This document shows, piece after piece, positions 60,195 to 64,000 of a DNA stretch of 64,000 nt. The DNA comes from Phoronis australis. Its lineage: Eukaryota > Phoronida > Phoronidae. A program made the position numbers and the translations under genes. Under the pieces are notes generated by a model. The model saw only the letters and a program-made list of their open reading frames with translations. It was not told the DNA's origin and ran no database searches. Numbering within the stretch: position 1 is the first letter of the stretch; each line of letters opens with the position of its first letter. Location: NCBI GenBank assembly GCA_002633005.1, contig NMRA01000397.1:269176-333175 (forward strand), given 5' to 3'.

Positions 60195-61510
60195 TTGCGC
60201 CCACATATTTATATGCGGACGCATTATGTCGTCCTCTCCGTCCGGCGTCCGCTGCTCTATCTCCAAAGCCCTTTGACTTGCGTTCATGAAATTTTTGCAC
60301 GTGTTCCTTTCATGTATGGGACGGCATGAGTGAACTTTTGGACGTATTCTTGTACCGGTGTGCCCCTAGTGGCGACTTTAGTTTTTTACGTTTACTTCTG
60401 TACCTTCAAAGGTCTGTATCGTATTTTCATGAAATTTGGCATATAGGCATCTATTAGTGAGATGACACTTTCTTCCCTTTTCGGATGGATTCGATGTAGT
60501 TTGCGTCACCAAGTGGCCATTTTTACTGTTTTCGAGCCGGCTTTGTGGCATCCACCCTTCTATCAACCAAAGCGCTTTGAAAATTTGCGAGGACTGCTCA
60601 TGATGATTTTCTGACGACTTTGACTACTGTGGGGCCAGCTAGTAGTAATTTTTGTGCCCATGGCTGTATCACCTAAACTGTTTGCAGAATCTTAATTAAA
60701 TTTAGCAAGTGTATTTATTTGATGTTGACAACGGACAGTGACGGCTTTCGTATGGATCGGACTACCGGTGTGCAATTTTAGTTTTTAGTATTTTCAAAGG
60801 TCCTCAACAGATTTTCATAAAATTTGGAATATGAGGCCTCTAGTAGTGAAATGACGCTATCCGGTTTTCGGATGGAATCGAGGTATTTTGCACCACCTAG
60901 TGGCCATTTTTGATATTTTTTGAGTCCACCCTCTATATTAACCAAACCATTCTAAGGATGATTTTGAAAATTGGCGTATACGTTCTCAGTGTGAAGAGGA
61001 CGGTTGACGACGACGACTTCGATTACTCGCTGGTTCCTGTTTATGTGTTCGTACTGAATTTTTCACGAACAATTTACAGTTCTCTGCGTGCCGCTAGGTG
61101 GCAATCAGCAGGCAGGGAACAAACTAGCGTCAACTACTGTGTCGCCTCCTAGTGGTAGTTTTGTTTTGCTCCCATAGCTGTATCTTGTATCTCCTAAACC
61201 CATTGCAGTACCTTTAGTAAATTTAGTTGGTGTATTCATGTGAAGCTAACAACAGACGACGACGACTTTTAGGCCGATTCAACGAACGCTGTGCCCCCGA
61301 TTTCATTTCTCCGTTTCCTTTTGTTTCTCTAAGTTCAATGACAGATTTTTTGAAATTTGGTTAAAAGCTTTCTATTAAAGAAGCGATGTCATGTTCCCGT
61401 TTCGGACGTTTTTGCGCCATCTAGTAGCCATTTTGTCACCAACCCCAGTAGCACCCCGTTTGCTGTACATTCGTACGCGCGCATTTCAACGCTCCGTGTT
61501 GCTATTGTAT
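60195..61510 (+). repeat. CTCF-like-core modular repeat, copy 10 (full length)
   Basis: It starts at GCGCCCACATATTTATATGC and ends GCGCATTTCAACGCTCCGTG. It contains GTGCCCCTAGTGGCGACTTT and CACCACCTAGTGGCC. Confidence 0.82.
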
Positions 61511-61519
61511 TACAATCTT

Positions 61520-64000
61520 GGCCACTTCGTAAAATGCTCTTATGCTTATTAATGAAATCATGTGTTTACAGATTTATCTTAGGCAAGTAGAATATTAATC
61601 AAAATTGGCAATCTTCAACCCTGGTGATCTCTGCAGGTATGCAGCAACTCAAGTATTCCGTTGGCTCGATAACAGATTCGAACGGTTTCGGCCTATATAC
61701 ACGCTTAAATGTACTCTCGGTCAAGATTGTATGGTATGCCGTCTCGGTAGTGCTACGGCGTTGCGCCTAAATGCTACACATTTTTTCGATGTTCATGATA
61801 TAATTTTCAAATCTTCACTTTGGCTTTTAGGTTACGGGCAATCCCTTTTGTTGAAATAATCTCATATCTCGAGCTTTGCTCGACAGGGCCAAAGGAGTCA
61901 CCTAGGAGTAGAACACAGTTACTAGATATAAGAGCCTCTAATAGGTAAATAGATGCATTTTGACACTTGACCATATTTTGTCTCGTTTTCGTCAGTGCTG
62001 TGGATTGCTACGCCTTTTTAAAACTTAGAGCAAAAATAGTTAACATGTATGGAGTTCACCTAAATTTGTCAGGTTTCCTGCGACGTAACATAGCTGTTAA
62101 CCTGGTAAATAGTGTTTATTAAATCTTTTGTGAGTGTATATTTGATTAGCTAAAATACAAACGTGTGCATTCCGCTTTGAGTGCTACTAAATGCCCTGCG
62201 AGCGGCACAATGGGTTCTTCAAGTAATAATAGACCACTCAATTTGAAATGAGACGTGTTCGAGTACCGTTCTCAAGAAGGCCCCAGAGGTTTGTAATAAT
62301 AGCCCGGGGAGGTTCGCGACTAAATTTTTACGTGGACTGGAGCTGGAAAATTAGGATACCTCCCTATTCAGGAGAGTGAACTCGAAAAAGGGACCTATTT
62401 GTAGGAAGCATTTATGATGGAAAATCACCATTTCGTACATTTTTGTTCCAGAAATACTACAATTTTATAGTTTTAATTCCACATATCCGAACCTTTCGTA
62501 GAGACTCTTGATCACATATCTTTTTACTATGTTAGTCTGAAGTTGCACAATACGAGATGCCCTGTTGCAAATAATTAGTGTCTTCTGCAAATTTGCATAA
62601 ATTGGAAAAAGGAACTTTTAGCTCAAGGCGATATATGGGAAAGTGCGCCATTTCTATGTAAATGTTATGAGAAAGACACCTTTGGTAGGGAACTGGTCAT
62701 GAACAATCACCTACCTCGTATTACCCTCCCGTGTGCTTCTGTTATGGGAGTATCCTTCGGGGACATTGGTATCCAAGAGGATCCAAAGTGATCTGCGGTA
62801 TTTCAAGGAGAGGGAATTTTAACTTTCTTTTAATTGCTTATAAATTTCTTAGGACGGGGTCCCGAACCGACACACATGTAAGTAAATTATATACTCACAA
62901 ATTTTATATTCTACACTTTTAGGTGTTACTTTGATATGTGTATTGTGTTTGCTTTGAAATGTAAACCTTTTGTGCAAATTGAACAGATGTTACATGGTTG
63001 ATTACGTAAAAGAGAAAGCTGCTTTGCTTTTTGAATCTTAATTTTTCTAATAAAAGCTTATTCTTTCGTTGCAAACCGAGACTTCACGATAAAATGCATC
63101 CGCAGTAAAGTTAAATACTGTGCACACATCTATTTATATGTGTAGCACAAATACACTTTTCTAAACTTGGTGTGATTTACCGATAATAACCTGAGCGTGT
63201 TCATTGTTTCTTGTACTAATCAATAAAGGATTTCCGAGATTCACCTGTAGTGTGTTGCTGGGTCGATAGGATAGTCAGTTTAGCTCGCATGTGATTTGTT
63301 TGAGTAAACTTTAAGCAGCGCCCATATTAGATTAAATTCCATTTGCGTTGATACTGGTGTTCACTGTAGCCTTGGCATTAGTACCACTCACTTACATAGA
63401 GGCGGCACAAAGCAGATATGTTGGAAAGAGTATGTATGGAGAGAACTTAATGATTGGGCTCGGATGATTGGATGAGGCTACTGGAGATGTTTTATGCAAC
63501 GTAAGTTCATCTTCACATAGGTGTAGGTCATCATAGTACGGGGATTCATGCACTTGGACTTGGAACAAAAAGTCAATAGACAACGATGGATACAGTGCGC
63601 GGTTGCACGAACTAAGTGTTCTAAGTCTTTTCCGTATTTTTTTCATACTTCACTCACAGATGCAATATTTTTTTCTATAATTGTTATGAGCTTCTCTTTG
63701 ACCAATGACATTAAATTTCAAAATAATATAACTAAAAACAGAGCCTTTAATTCAGTTTAAATAATTAGGGACTTAGTCCTTGAATTAGTGGCGTTGCACG
63801 AAAAGATCCTTACTTACTTTCATTTCTAATAACAATTCAACGAGACTCTCGATTTGTATCAACACCAAAAATTGACTTAGAAACAATTGCTGCACCCTGG
63901 GCGAAGTGGGCAAAAAGGTCCCCATCAGAGAAACAAAAACTCCAAAAAGTAGAAAATGATACAAAAGTCAATTAAAAAGGCATAAACCACTAAAATTTGT
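61520..64000. other. unassigned DNA at the right edge
   Basis: AT-rich, with no recognised exon, tRNA or transposon end. A minus-strand open stretch at 63392-63646 containing YYDDLHLCED has a protein-like composition but no support from splice phase or homology I can recognise. Confidence 0.4.

Noticed and set aside
61620-62320. GGTTCG-like T-loop motifs suggesting tRNA
   Set aside because: No matching acceptor stem or anticodon arm around them.

Overview
The window is animal nuclear DNA. Its two main genes are split by many spliceosomal GT-AG introns, both encode metazoan proteins, and the introns are full of degenerate DNA transposons, foldbacks and satellites. The strong match to vertebrate RELCH and CDT1, together with the compact exons, suggests an invertebrate, perhaps a marine deuterostome. 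The sequence alone does not settle the species. Two runs of N (24205-24398 and 47657-47889) and single Ns at 1132 and 20558 are assembly gaps.

Layout. The left half (5032-35280, minus strand) is a RELCH gene (LisH / coiled-coil / HEAT protein, human KIAA1468). I could place 21 exons with consistent splice phases, giving about 1032 codons. The last ~180 residues would lie left of base 1 or were not found. The right half (35556-56946, plus strand) is a complete 11-exon CDT1 gene (DNA replication licensing factor), 667 codons plus stop. The two start codons lie 275 bp apart, head to head, so 35281-35555 must hold a shared bidirectional promoter. It has a perfect E2F-type site just upstream of the CDT1 ATG, two CACGTG boxes and a CCAAT box. 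A third, minus-strand gene fragment with a complete THAP zinc-finger domain, split by an intron and the second gap, lies inside CDT1 intron 5 (47517-48324). From 57 kb to the right edge I recognise no gene, only repeats and unassigned DNA.

Repeats. The dominant family is a ~1.3 kb modular element built from ~130-150 bp modules, each carrying a GCCACTAGG(G/T)GGC core that fits the CTCF consensus. Every copy in the RELCH half has one orientation and every copy in the CDT1 half has the other, so the CTCF-like cores on the two sides point toward each other across the shared promoter. Other elements include a TA-flanked terminal-inverted-repeat transposon (three copies). One copy contains a nested 295-bp element with a perfect 9-bp target duplication. 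There is also a ~720-bp foldback between 12-bp direct repeats, a 513-bp hAT-like element, and a 54-bp satellite organised in 216-bp higher-order repeats inside a RELCH intron.

Function. RELCH acts at recycling endosomes and the trans-Golgi network in cholesterol transfer. CDT1 loads the MCM helicase at replication origins. They share no obvious pathway, so the head-to-head arrangement is probably a compact promoter rather than a functional pair. CDT1 exon 4 carries an in-frame tandem duplication of the geminin-binding segment, the most notable protein-level feature of the window.
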